From: Chthonomonas sp. UBA6659
GTDB lineage: Bacteria; Armatimonadota; Fimbriimonadia; Fimbriimonadales; Fimbriimonadaceae
Direction of reading: 5' to 3'
Length of the DNA: 26,147 nt
Assembly (NCBI GenBank): GCA_002455425.1
Contig: DKKT01000052.1
Location: 1 to 26,147 of the forward strand
The number at the start of each line of letters is the position of its first letter. Position 1 is the stretch's first letter. Positions 7,090-14,731 of this stretch are shown here, piece by piece. A program made the position numbers and the translations under genes. Below the pieces are notes generated by a model. That model searched no databases, was not told where the DNA came from, and was given only the letters and a program-made list of their open reading frames with translations.

Positions 7090-7365
7090 CTAGCTCTTGG
7101 CGGCGAGCGCTTTGTGCGCCGCCTTCATCGCGCGCGACTTGCGCCGTGCGGCTTGGTTCTTGTGGATGATGCCGCGCTGAGCGGCCTTGTCGAGCATCTT
7201 TTGCGCCGTCGTGACCGCGGCCTTCACCGTTTCGGCTTGGCCCGCAGACGCCGTTGCCCGGACCTTCTTGATGTAGGTCTTGAGCGCGCTCTTCACGCTT
7301 TGATTGCCGACCCGCGCCTTTTCGTTGCGCCGCAGGTCCTTCTTCATCGATTTGATGTTCGCCAT
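7090..7365 (-). CDS. rpsT: 30S ribosomal protein bS20
   Basis: The 91-residue, Lys/Arg/Ala-rich helical protein is a primary 16S rRNA-binding protein of the small subunit. The N-terminus MANIKSMKKDLRRNEKAR and the segments ALKTYIKKVR, QKMLDKAAQRGIIHKNQAAR and KSRAMKA are characteristic of S20. The start at 7365 is fixed by the family N-terminus; the frame is open a further 16 codons upstream. AAGGA lies 12 bases before the ATG. It has its own -10 (7395-7400) and its own hairpin terminator, so it forms a monocistronic unit. Confidence 0.97.
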   Translation of the reverse strand: MANIKSMKKDLRRNEKARVGNQSVKSALKTYIKKVRATASAGQAETVKAAVTTAQKMLDKAAQRGIIHKNQAARRKSRAMKAAHKALAAKS

Positions 7366-7394
7366 GCTGTACTGAGGTCCTTGACCGGACGACA

Positions 7395-7400
7395 AGTATA
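7395..7400 (-). promoter_or_regulatory. -10 element of rpsT
   Basis: TATACT on the minus strand, the best -10 match in the window, lies 29 bases before the rpsT ATG. That leaves a leader of about 22 bases containing AAGGA. The expected -35 zone overlaps the last codons of the upstream gene. Confidence 0.65.
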
Positions 7401-7415
7401 GCAGATCGCGCAACC

Positions 7416-9527
7416 CTAAGGTGGCGGTCGCCCGATCCCGCCCGGAAGGAACTCGCGGTACACGTCGGCCAAGCGGCGATACTCGGCCTCGACCCGTTCC
7501 CGGAAACCGTTGCTGAGTTGCTCATAAGGCTTGGGCTTCCCCGATGCGTCGAAGGCATTCACTCGGATCGCGAGGGTCTGCGTCAACTCGGGCCGGAACA
7601 GAAACTCGAGCCTGACTTCGATGCGGCGGCCCTCGTGGAACTGCGTCACCCGCGGGTTCTGCCCGAACCAGGGAAACTTCTCGGGGTTGTCCGCATAGTA
7701 GCGCTCCTGCGCGACCGCTTCGCTCGTCATCGCCCGCGGTCGTCCCATCGTGAAGTCGCCCCCCTCTCGGATTCCGAGTACCACGTCGTCTTCGGTCTTC
7801 CCGAACGTGAGCGTGCCGCCCCTCGGGAGACCGTTGGGGATCGCTTCCGTCGGCTCGTAGCGAAGACTCTGACCGGGCGGCATGCCCGCCTCTTCGGGCG
7901 GGCGCGGAGCCGTCGACTGCAGGCCGGGCGCGCCGCCGTAGACGATCCGGTTCGCGAGCTGGAGCTGAACGGCGTTGAGGCCGGCGAGAGGGATCGAGAA
8001 CGCGTCTCGAAACGCCGCCCGTTGGGTCGGATCAAGGGTCCCGAGGAGGCGCAGCGCATCCCAATTCCGACGCTCGTCCGGGCTTGCCGCCGGGGCCAAA
8101 AGCACGCTCCAGAAGACGAGCGGTAATTCGTCCATGTTGGCATCGGAAGACTTGGCGAAAGCGATAAGTTCTTCGATGGTTAGGTAGTCCTTCGAGCGGG
8201 CCGCCCGGAGGTAGGCACCCAGCGCGGCCCGATCGACCTGGAGCTGGCGCGTCGTCAGGGGGAGTCGGGGGCGGATGCAAAGCCATCGGTTCTCCTCCAG
8301 GATCTCCATGTCCGCCAGATTCGCGACCCAGCGCCGCGCAACGGAGGCGGTCATGCGCGGCGTCGGAGCGAAAGCGAGCAGGGCGAGCATGTCGGTCGGG
8401 CGAGCGACAAGATCCGAGTCGCTCGCCCGCGCGATCCCACGAAGAAGCTCGCTTGCATATCCGGCGAGCGGTTCGAACTTGGCTGGGTCCAGCGCCTTCT
8501 CGAGGAACGACTTCGGCAACTGGGGGGCGTTCCGCGACTCGGTCCGTAACGAAGTCAGCTGTTGCTGAAGAGCGATCGTCTCATCGGAGAAGGGAATCAC
8601 GGCGTCGTCGTCCGGGATCGTGGCACCCATCTCCTCCTTCGCCATGCGCTGGAGGAAGTCACCGACGGGGAGCCGACTTTCGCCGACCACCCTATCCTTG
8701 GCGTCCACTAACTTCAGGGCCAGGTCGACCGAGCCCGAGAACGGAGATCGCATCGCTACCAGCAGCATCCGCACCGGTACACCGCGCAGCGTGCCCGAAC
8801 CTTCGAGGGCGCCCCAATCCTGGAGGCGCTCGTCCGGCTTCTTCGCCGCCGACACCGCCTCCGACCATTGAGTCTGCTCCTTGAGGAAGACCGCGAGCCG
8901 ATCGGCGGTTGGGCCGCCGAGACGGATTTGCGTCTTGGTCGGTCGATCCGAGTAGACCGTGCGCAGCCAACCTGGCTGGGAGGCGATCGCCTCGGCCTGG
9001 TCCAATGCGAGCCGGGTGAGCAACCGGACCAAGGGGGTTCGCCGCCGCCCGGCTTCGACGGTGTCCCACATCACGCGGCCCCCGGAAAGCTGAGAACGGG
9101 CTACCGACACCGATTCGGTTGCCAGCTTCTGAACCACCTCCGGACTCCAGGTCCCAAGGTTGTCCAGTTCCGCCAGCGCGTCCCGTAAACGCTGGGTCCG
9201 AACCGAGACTTCCCGTTTCTGGATGCGTGCTTCCGCCCCGCCGGTGCGGACGAGATACCGGACGCCGTCCGAGGTCCGCCATTCCGCATCCAACGTCAAC
9301 GCGATCCTCTGGAGAAGCGCTTCCGGCTCGACCATCGCGACATCGACAAGCAGGAACTCCTTCTCGATCGAGCCCTGCGCCCGGAGAGGAATGCCGATGT
9401 GTTTGCCGAGCCGCTGCAGCACCGCGTCCACCGGCGCCACCGGCGTGTAGAAGCCAATGGAAATCTGGGCTCTGGCCATGCCAACGACGACCAGCGCGGC
9501 TATCGAGCACGCCATGCGGGACCTCAT
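7416..9527 (-). CDS. Exported protein of unknown function with an STN/secretin-N-like start
   Basis: The 703-residue protein begins with a signal peptide (MRSRMACSIAALVVVGMARA). Residues of about 24-95 (PVAPVDAVLQRLGKHIGIPL, then VEPEALLQRIALTLDAEW) resemble the STN/secretin short N-terminal domain found in TonB-system and secretin proteins. The rest is unfamiliar: a long, mostly helical middle and a C-terminal region of about 180 residues that looks rich in strands. No secretin pore or TonB barrel is recognisable, so it is not a complete secretin. The start at 9527 has TATCTT six bases upstream; GGAGG directly abuts this ATG and could instead serve the ATG four codons later. It is divergent from ubiA and precedes rpsT. 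Confidence 0.85.
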   Translation of the reverse strand: MRSRMACSIAALVVVGMARAQISIGFYTPVAPVDAVLQRLGKHIGIPLRAQGSIEKEFLLVDVAMVEPEALLQRIALTLDAEWRTSDGVRYLVRTGGAEARIQKREVSVRTQRLRDALAELDNLGTWSPEVVQKLATESVSVARSQLSGGRVMWDTVEAGRRRTPLVRLLTRLALDQAEAIASQPGWLRTVYSDRPTKTQIRLGGPTADRLAVFLKEQTQWSEAVSAAKKPDERLQDWGALEGSGTLRGVPVRMLLVAMRSPFSGSVDLALKLVDAKDRVVGESRLPVGDFLQRMAKEEMGATIPDDDAVIPFSDETIALQQQLTSLRTESRNAPQLPKSFLEKALDPAKFEPLAGYASELLRGIARASDSDLVARPTDMLALLAFAPTPRMTASVARRWVANLADMEILEENRWLCIRPRLPLTTRQLQVDRAALGAYLRAARSKDYLTIEELIAFAKSSDANMDELPLVFWSVLLAPAASPDERRNWDALRLLGTLDPTQRAAFRDAFSIPLAGLNAVQLQLANRIVYGGAPGLQSTAPRPPEEAGMPPGQSLRYEPTEAIPNGLPRGGTLTFGKTEDDVVLGIREGGDFTMGRPRAMTSEAVAQERYYADNPEKFPWFGQNPRVTQFHEGRRIEVRLEFLFRPELTQTLAIRVNAFDASGKPKPYEQLSNGFRERVEAEYRRLADVYREFLPGGIGRPPP

Positions 9528-9533
9528 CCTCCA

Positions 9534-9539
9534 AAGATA
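9534..9539 (-). promoter_or_regulatory. -10 element of the STN-like gene, leaderless type
   Basis: TATCTT on the minus strand ends six bases before the ATG at 9527. The intervening bases are TGGAGG, too close to that ATG to work as a normal ribosome site. Confidence 0.55.
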
Positions 9540-9574
9540 CGACGTGTCGGGTGCTCCGTTTCGTCACGTTTCAG

Positions 9575-9580
9575 TAAAAT
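9575..9580 (+). promoter_or_regulatory. -10 element of ubiA, leaderless type
   Basis: TAAAAT ends seven bases before the ATG at 9588, with no purine-rich ribosome site between. It favours this ATG over the in-frame ATG at 9579, which overlaps the hexamer. Confidence 0.6.
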
Positions 9581-9587
9581 GAGCGTA

Positions 9588-10484
9588 ATGGCGGCCACCG
9601 TTCGAGGCTGGAGGGCATTCCGCGTCTACTGCGAAATGATTAAGATCGAGCACTCGATCTTTGCGCTTCCTTTCGCCATGATGGGCATGATGTGGGCTTC
9701 CGCCGTGACCCATCGATCGGCCTGGCCGGGACTCGAGACCTTTCTCCTCATTCTCGTCGCGATGGTCGCGTGCCGAAGCGCAGCTATGGCCTACAACCGA
9801 ATCGTCGATCGCGAGATCGACGCCCTCAATCCCCGGACGATGATGCGGGCGCTCCCCGCCGGGATCCTGGCCCACCGACACGCGACCCTCTTCTTCATCA
9901 TCTCCTGCACGCTCTTCTTCGGCGCGGCCGCGCTCTTGAACCCGCTGGCCCTCGCGTTGAGCCCCGTGGCGCTGTTCGTGACCCTGTTCTACAGCCACAC
10001 GAAGCGATACACCCCTCTGTGCCACTTCGTGCTCGGGATGAGCCTCGGAATCGCGCCGGCCGCCGCCTGGATCGCCGTCTCGGGAACGCTCCACCCCGCG
10101 ATTCTGCCGATCACCTTTGCCGTGATCTTCTGGACGGCCGGCTTCGACATCATCTACAGCCTCCAAGACGACGTGTTCGACAAGGAGAACCACCTCCGCT
10201 CCCTTCCCGAGACCGTCGGGCGTCCACGGGCGCTCCTCATTTCGAGGTTGTGTCACGTCGCGGCCATTGGGTTCCTGATTACCGGGGGAGTCTTGGTCGG
10301 GGCTGGGCTGTGGTTCTTCATCGGGGTCGCGGTGGCGGCTGGACTCCTGGCCTACGAACAGAGCCTGGTCAGCGCCGAGGACCTTAGTCGGGTGAACATG
10401 GCCTTCTTCACCCTCAATGGCTTCGTCTCGATAGGCCTTTTTGCTTTTGCCATTGCCGATACTCTGCTTGACCGAGTAGCCTGA
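9588..10484 (+). CDS. UbiA-family polyprenyltransferase (menaquinone/ubiquinone ring prenylation)
   Basis: This integral-membrane enzyme attaches a polyprenyl chain to an aromatic ring. The 298-residue protein has about eight or nine hydrophobic segments and both Mg-pyrophosphate motifs: N70-R-I-V-D74-R-E-I-D78, and D194-D-V-F-D198 after IIYSLQ. The sequence style (IKIEHSIFALPFAMMGMMWA, AMAYNRIVDREID) matches the UbiA-like enzymes that accompany the futalosine menaquinone route (MqnP) as well as UbiA itself; without mqn genes here I leave the symbol blank. The ATG at 9588 is supported by the -10 spacing. It heads an operon with the YcxB-like and creatininase-like genes (11-base gap, then ATGA overlap). 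Confidence 0.92.
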   Translation: MAATVRGWRAFRVYCEMIKIEHSIFALPFAMMGMMWASAVTHRSAWPGLETFLLILVAMVACRSAAMAYNRIVDREIDALNPRTMMRALPAGILAHRHATLFFIISCTLFFGAAALLNPLALALSPVALFVTLFYSHTKRYTPLCHFVLGMSLGIAPAAAWIAVSGTLHPAILPITFAVIFWTAGFDIIYSLQDDVFDKENHLRSLPETVGRPRALLISRLCHVAAIGFLITGGVLVGAGLWFFIGVAVAAGLLAYEQSLVSAEDLSRVNMAFFTLNGFVSIGLFAFAIADTLLDRVA

Positions 10485-10495
10485 AATCTGGCCCG

Positions 10496-11026
10496 ATGCG
10501 CATCGTCACCCGCGAGTTCCAACTTACGTTGCAGGAGTACTTCGGTATGGCCTTCCGTCGCGTCGCGCGCCGTTGGTGGTGGTGCTGGGGGCTGCTCATC
10601 GTCGGCGGGAAGGCCCTCGACCTTGCCTCCAAGGGCGAACTGATGGCGGTCTCCTTCGCGGCCGTACTCCTCGGAATTGCGCTCCCGATCGGCACCGCCT
10701 TCATGCTGATCGCCCGCGCACGTCGGCAGGCGATGGCCGAAGTGTTCCGACCCCGCATTCTGGAAATCGACGACCAAGGCTTCTTTGTTCAGGTTTTTGG
10801 CGGGAACAGCTACTCGATCCGCTGGAGTTCCGTCGTTGATGCCGGTCCCGCCGCCGGTGGCTGGGAGATCGCTATCTCCGATCAGCTTTGGTTCTTCGTG
10901 CCCTCCCGCGCGTTCGAACGCGAGGCCGAGTTCCTCGCGTTCGAGCAATGGATGACGTCCGGGCGTCGGGCCGAAGCCACCCCCCAAGACCCCACCGACC
11001 TCATGAATCCGCCCCGATTCCGATGA
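10496..11026 (+). CDS. YcxB-like membrane protein
   Basis: The 176-residue protein has a short cytoplasmic start (MRIVTREFQLTLQEYFGMAF), two closely spaced hydrophobic helices (about residues 29-41 and 50-72), and a soluble C-terminal domain with strand pattern ILEIDDQGFFVQVFGGNSYS, IRWSSVVDA and QLWFFVPSRAF. This layout fits the YcxB-like family, whose function is unknown. It follows ubiA by 11 bases and its TGA overlaps the ATG of the next gene (ATGA), so it is almost certainly cotranscribed and coupled. It has no evident Shine-Dalgarno. The assignment rests on layout and the RWSSV signature. Confidence 0.8.
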   Translation: MRIVTREFQLTLQEYFGMAFRRVARRWWWCWGLLIVGGKALDLASKGELMAVSFAAVLLGIALPIGTAFMLIARARRQAMAEVFRPRILEIDDQGFFVQVFGGNSYSIRWSSVVDAGPAAGGWEIAISDQLWFFVPSRAFEREAEFLAFEQWMTSGRRAEATPQDPTDLMNPPRFR

Positions 11027-11772
11027 TTCGGTATGCCGAAGCGTTCCCGTGCGACCTCGATCGGGCCTTGGAGCGGCAAGCCCCGATCGTCTGGCCGCTC
11101 GGCGCCCTCGAGTGGCACGGCGACCACCTGCCCCTCGGAACAGATGGCTTGCTTTCCACGGCGTTCGCGGAGCGATTGGCCGAAGCCCTCGACGGTGTGC
11201 TGCTGCCCACCACATGGATCCCGATGACGACCCTGCCGCATCGATTCTCGCTCGATGTGCGCTCAGCGACCTTCGAGTCCCTCGTGGCGGACCAGCTCTC
11301 GGCCCTGGCACGGGCCGGCTGGAAGGTCCTGATCGTCATCACTGGGCATTACGCCCAGGGCCAAGAGATTCTCTTGTACCGTATCGCCCGAACCGTGATG
11401 GATGAGCACGAGGGCCTCATGGTTTTCGCTGCCGCGCCGCTGGAGCCCCTTGGCGATTCGATGCTCGATCACGCCGGCAGAATCGAGGCATCCCAGATGC
11501 TCGCGTGCCGGCCCGATCTCGTGCGTCTTCAGCACATTTCGCAAGACGCCGTCGTCGGGCAACCACCGGAGGACGCCTCCGAACTCCGCGGTCGAGAACT
11601 CTTGAACCGAGCCGTCGATGCCTGGGTCGAATGGACGGGTGACCCGGATCGTCGTGCCCTGAAGGCCGCTTATGTGGAGGCTGAAGCACGGTATCAACCC
11701 TACGTTGAACGCTTCTTCCGCGGTGATTGGGATGAGGCGATTCGAGCATGGTGGTCGAACCGGTCCCTCTGA
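11023..11772 (+). CDS. Creatininase-family metal-dependent amidohydrolase
   Basis: The 249-residue protein has the family core WPLGALEWHGDHLPLGTD, in which Glu30, His32 and Asp41 are the expected metal ligands. The second signature is TGHYAQGQE with His109, and DHAGRIEAS carries Asp149, His150 and Glu155. In creatininase the second motif reads NGHYEN, whose Glu is a reported metal ligand; here that position is Ala111, so the metal site is altered. The family covers creatininase, MftE and formamide hydrolases of flavin synthesis, so the substrate is open. It starts inside the stop of the YcxB-like gene (ATGA). Its stop lies only three bases from the convergent lipoprotein gene's stop. Confidence 0.9.
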   Translation: MIRYAEAFPCDLDRALERQAPIVWPLGALEWHGDHLPLGTDGLLSTAFAERLAEALDGVLLPTTWIPMTTLPHRFSLDVRSATFESLVADQLSALARAGWKVLIVITGHYAQGQEILLYRIARTVMDEHEGLMVFAAAPLEPLGDSMLDHAGRIEASQMLACRPDLVRLQHISQDAVVGQPPEDASELRGRELLNRAVDAWVEWTGDPDRRALKAAYVEAEARYQPYVERFFRGDWDEAIRAWWSNRSL

Positions 11773-11775
11773 TCG

Positions 11776-12297
11776 TTACATGCCGCCGCCCGGTTGTGTC
11801 TTGGGCTCGAGGTCCTTGAAAAAGTCGTCGGGTGGTCTCGACTTCTTATCATGGGGGACTTTGATCATCTCGTACTCAAGGTCGCCGGCATCGAAGAGGA
11901 GAGGCATCTTGGGCATGTCGGCGGGCGGCTTGACGGTCAGAGTAAAGGCCTTCCCGGGTTCCGTAACCTTGATCGTCATCGGCACTTTTCCGCCGTCGAG
12001 AACCACGAGCTCGTCCTTTTTGAGGCTCCAAGTGCCCTCCAACGGTTTGCCAAACTGGCTGACCGTACACGTGCCGTCCTTCCGCAGGTCGAAAGTGAAC
12101 ATCGTCGCGACGATCGACTTCATCATGTCGTTCATCTCGGAGTTCGGGATCAGCCCGTCGTCAAGATTGCTCGTATCGACTTCCCAATAGCCGACGTAGT
12201 CCGCAGGAGTCATCGGTTTGGGCTTCTTGCACCCGACGGGGAACATCAACCCCAAGGCGACGACCAGGGTCAACAACGCGGCCAATTTGCTCTTCAC
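11776..12297 (-). CDS. Putative lipoprotein of unknown function
   Basis: The 173-residue protein starts MKSKLAALLTLVVALGLMF and reaches a cysteine in FPVGCKKPKP, a lipobox-like site, although Pro at -3 is not standard. The mature part (DYVGYWEVDTS, TFDLRKDGTCTVSQF, GTWSLKKDELVVLD) looks like a small beta-barrel lipocalin-type domain in which Gly-Trp pairs open each half. The C-terminus is Pro/Gly-rich. The start is GTG at 12297, chosen because it places the basic residues directly before the hydrophobic stretch; the frame is open further upstream to 12360 but that would run into the divergent gene. No family name is offered. Confidence 0.82.
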   Translation of the reverse strand: MKSKLAALLTLVVALGLMFPVGCKKPKPMTPADYVGYWEVDTSNLDDGLIPNSEMNDMMKSIVATMFTFDLRKDGTCTVSQFGKPLEGTWSLKKDELVVLDGGKVPMTIKVTEPGKAFTLTVKPPADMPKMPLLFDAGDLEYEMIKVPHDKKSRPPDDFFKDLEPKTQPGGGM

Positions 12298-12331
12298 GCA
12301 CCGATCATTGCACAATGCCATGACAAAAAGG

Positions 12332-12337
12332 CAATAT
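12332..12337 (+). promoter_or_regulatory. Possible -10 element of the nuclease gene
   Basis: CAATAT ends six bases before the GTG at 12344. Only the first base departs from TANNNT, and the spacing equals that of the leaderless genes, so it supports the GTG start. Weak on its own. Confidence 0.35.
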
Positions 12338-12343
12338 CGGCAC

Positions 12344-13108
12344 GTGCCCCGAAAGCCCACCCTCAGTCCAAGTAAGTTGACGACCTACCTCGCTTGCCCG
12401 GCCAAGTACTACTGGACCTACCTTGATCCGCGGGGTAAGTGGTATCTCCGCGCCCGCAGTCATTACAGCTTTGGCCTAACCCTCCATCGAGTCCTCGAGC
12501 GATTCCACGACTCCGGCGACAGCGGGGTGACCACCACTGAGGAAGCCCTCGCCGCTCTCGAAGAGTCCTGGATCGACGCCGGCTTCTCGAGTGCCCAAGA
12601 AATGCAGGAGGCGATGGGTGAGGGAAAGGCGATCATCGAGGCGCATGTCGCTCGGGCTCGAGTCGCCGATGTGGGCGCGAAGACGCTCCTCGTCGAAAAG
12701 AGCTTCTCGCTCGACCTCGGACCGTTTTGCCTGATCGGCCGAATCGACCGGGTCGACGAGCATCCCGATGGGAGCTTGGAGATCATCGACTACAAGTCCC
12801 AGCGAACAAGCGTCACGCCTGAGGATGTGCAAACCGACTTGGCCCTATGCTGCTATCAGTTGTACATCCGCAAGGAATATCCGGACCGACCCGTAAGGGC
12901 CACGCTTCTGGCCGTCCGGAGTGGCGAAAAGGCCTCGCACAGCTTGAGCGAAGCGGAAGCCGAAGAGCTGACCCGCGACCTCGTCTTCCTGGGCGAGCAT
13001 GTCCTCCATCGTGAGTACGAGTTCCTCGTGCCGACCCGCAAGCCGCTTTGTGAGCACTGCGATTTCCTGTCACTTTGTCGCAAGCACCCTGAGTTCGATG
13101 CAGAATGA
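12344..13108 (+). CDS. PD-(D/E)XK nuclease with Cas4/RecB-type Fe-S cysteines
   Basis: The 254-residue protein shows the RecB/Cas4-like nuclease core. His48 is in FGLTLHRVLERFH, Asp135 in GRIDRVDE, and Asp149-x-Lys151 in EIIDYKS, followed by a Gln/Tyr pair in CCYQLYIRKEY. Four cysteines (Cys18 in ACPAKYYW; Cys236, Cys239 and Cys245 in CEHCDFLSLC) match the Fe-S clamp of Cas4/AddB nucleases. It is a stand-alone domain: no helicase, no cas genes and no CRISPR repeats are nearby. Start choice: GTG at 12344 has a near -10 hexamer six bases upstream; an in-frame ATG at 12320 would add eight residues. It is followed after three bases by a TauE-like gene. Confidence 0.9.
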   Translation: MPRKPTLSPSKLTTYLACPAKYYWTYLDPRGKWYLRARSHYSFGLTLHRVLERFHDSGDSGVTTTEEALAALEESWIDAGFSSAQEMQEAMGEGKAIIEAHVARARVADVGAKTLLVEKSFSLDLGPFCLIGRIDRVDEHPDGSLEIIDYKSQRTSVTPEDVQTDLALCCYQLYIRKEYPDRPVRATLLAVRSGEKASHSLSEAEAEELTRDLVFLGEHVLHREYEFLVPTRKPLCEHCDFLSLCRKHPEFDAE

Positions 13109-13111
13109 GGC

Positions 13112-13471
13112 GTGTGGATCGTCTACTGCATCATCATCGGGCTTGCGGCCGGAGTCCTCGGAGGCCTCTTCGGGATCGGTGGCGGGATCATCATTGTCCC
13201 CGCTCTCGGCCTCGCATTCGGTTTCAGCCAACATAAAGCGCAAGGCACGTCGCTCGTCGCGCTTCTCGCCCCCGTCGGACTCCTCGCCCTGATGAACTAT
13301 TATCGCGAGGGTAACGCCGACCTCGTCAAAGGGGCGTGGATCGCCGCCGCCTTCTTCGTCGGTGCGTTCCTGGGATCGAAAATCGCGCTCGGCCTCGACG
13401 AAGTCATGATGCGCCGCGGGTTCGCCCTCTTCTTGGTCGCGGTTGCCGCATACATGTTCTTCAAGAAGTAG
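13112..13471 (+). CDS. Half-size TauE/SafE-family membrane transporter
   Basis: The 119-residue protein has about four hydrophobic segments. It carries the TauE/SafE signature GVLGGLFGIGGGIIIVPAL at the N-terminus, then HKAQGTSLVALLAPVG, and ends with a membrane helix. Usual TauE/SafE proteins are about 250 residues with two such halves; this is one half only, so it would have to work as a dimer. There is no sign of truncation by frameshift: the frame closes cleanly and a palindromic terminator follows at once. The GTG start is three bases after the nuclease stop, suggesting an operon. The likely substrate class is sulfite, sulfonates or other organic anions, but nothing here fixes it. Confidence 0.88.
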   Translation: MWIVYCIIIGLAAGVLGGLFGIGGGIIIVPALGLAFGFSQHKAQGTSLVALLAPVGLLALMNYYREGNADLVKGAWIAAAFFVGAFLGSKIALGLDEVMMRRGFALFLVAVAAYMFFKK

Positions 13472-13496
13472 AAGGGTCGGCCCGGGCCGACCCTTC
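13471..13496. terminator. Perfect palindrome between convergent genes, likely bidirectional terminator
   Basis: A 26-base perfect palindrome (GAAGGGTCGGCC plus its complement, no spacer) starts on the last base of the TauE-like stop codon. The DUF4097 stop is 11 bases beyond on the other strand. Neither side has a long T run, so efficiency is uncertain. Confidence 0.6.
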
Positions 13497-13507
13497 GAAC
13501 TGTCGCG

Positions 13508-14731
13508 TCAGACCGCGGCCGCGTTTTTCATCGCGAGATGGATGTTGCCGTTTACCGCGCTGACATCGATCGTGCCCGTGCCGTCGCCGAGCGTCCCGGT
13601 GAGACGATGCTCGTGCCGCGCTTCGTCGGCCAAGATCAACTCACTGTGGACGGAGCCCCGCAGGGTCGAGAGCGCGACCCGGCTGTTCGAGCCATCCGGA
13701 ATCGCGAGCCGTACGTCACCGTTCACGGTCCGAACGTTCACGGTGCCTTCGACCGGTTGCTCCAACTCCATCGAGACATCGCCCGAAACCGCCTCGATCG
13801 CAAGGGACCGACCCGAGCAGTGCTTGAGGGTCACATCGCCGGCGCTGGTCCGCACGTTCATGTTGCCCTCGACCTTCTCGATGCGAACGTCACCGCTCTT
13901 GCCTTCGACGTTCGCCGACGGCGTCGTCGTCTCCGAAAGCCAGATGTCCCCGCTCAGGGTCTCGATCTCGATCGTGCCGTTGAGCCCGACGAGGCGAACG
14001 TCGCCGTGGCGGGTCGAGACGCGTCCGTTCGCCGCCGTGTGCTGGATCTGTACGTCACCGGCTTCGCACTTCACTTCGACCGGTGCCGGGCCGGAGAGGC
14101 GCACTTCAAGGTCAACGCTCAGTCCGCTCACATCCGGTTGTTTGATGATCACGAAGTGCTCGCTCTCTTCGATCACCGGCGTGTAGCTTTCCGCCTTCGA
14201 GCGAGCATCGTCTTCGTCCTTGCCGTGAATGGTGGCACGGGCGATCACCTGGCTCTCGGACGATCCGCCGAACACCTTCACGTCGCCGAGTGGGTTCTCA
14301 ATCCGCAGGACACGTCCGGAAACGTCGAGCGGAAGCGTCACCTCCTTTCGCTCGGACGTACCGAAGAAGAAGAAGCCGCCTTTACCGTGTCGTGCCTGGT
14401 CGACAGACTGCTTGAGCGCTTCGACCCCCTTCTTGGTCCCCGACTTGATCTGCGTCGCGATTTCGCTCCAGTTCACGCCCGTTGCGATGTCCTTCGTGAG
14501 CTTCTCGATCGCCTCGAAGAACCCGATGCGATCCGTGGTCTTGTCCGACTCATCCGACTCGTCCGCCTCATCGCCGTCGGTGCCTTCGACGGTGGCCTTT
14601 TGGGGTTCTCCCGTGGCCGGCTCGTCGTCGCTGGGAGCCGATTCGAACGCCTCGATCAGCTCGGCCGCATCGTCCGGAGACAGCTTGCCTTCCTGAACGA
14701 GCTTCATGATCCTTTTGATCTCTTCTTTCAT
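13508..14731 (-). CDS. DUF4097 beta-solenoid protein with SHOCT-like N-terminus
   Basis: The 407-residue protein opens with a short helical hairpin (MKEEIKRIMKLVQEGKLS, PDDAAELIEAFE) of the SHOCT-like type. An acidic low-complexity linker follows (about residues 33-66), then a long DUF4097 (YvlB-like adhesin-type) domain. This domain is built of short repeats that end in Gly-Asp-Val/Ile (for example AGDVQIQH, HGDVRLVG, SGDIWLSE, SGDVRIEK, AGDVTLKH, SGDVSMEL, NGDVRLAI), which predicts a right-handed beta-solenoid. There is no signal peptide. Its ATG overlaps the DUF2089 stop (ATGA), so the two are coupled; such DUF2089/DUF4097 pairs occur in other bacteria and are suspected to respond to envelope stress. 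The function is not established. Confidence 0.9.
   Translation of the reverse strand: MKEEIKRIMKLVQEGKLSPDDAAELIEAFESAPSDDEPATGEPQKATVEGTDGDEADESDESDKTTDRIGFFEAIEKLTKDIATGVNWSEIATQIKSGTKKGVEALKQSVDQARHGKGGFFFFGTSERKEVTLPLDVSGRVLRIENPLGDVKVFGGSSESQVIARATIHGKDEDDARSKAESYTPVIEESEHFVIIKQPDVSGLSVDLEVRLSGPAPVEVKCEAGDVQIQHTAANGRVSTRHGDVRLVGLNGTIEIETLSGDIWLSETTTPSANVEGKSGDVRIEKVEGNMNVRTSAGDVTLKHCSGRSLAIEAVSGDVSMELEQPVEGTVNVRTVNGDVRLAIPDGSNSRVALSTLRGSVHSELILADEARHEHRLTGTLGDGTGTIDVSAVNGNIHLAMKNAAAV

Noticed and set aside
12302..12322. CATTG-CA-CAATG palindrome between the lipoprotein and nuclease genes as an operator
   Set aside because: Only five-base arms; such short palindromes are expected by chance, and it overlaps one of the possible start codons.
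12344..13471. A defence island built on the Cas4-like nuclease
   Set aside because: Neighbours are a lipoprotein, a small transporter and housekeeping genes; there is no helicase, methylase, toxin or CRISPR repeat.
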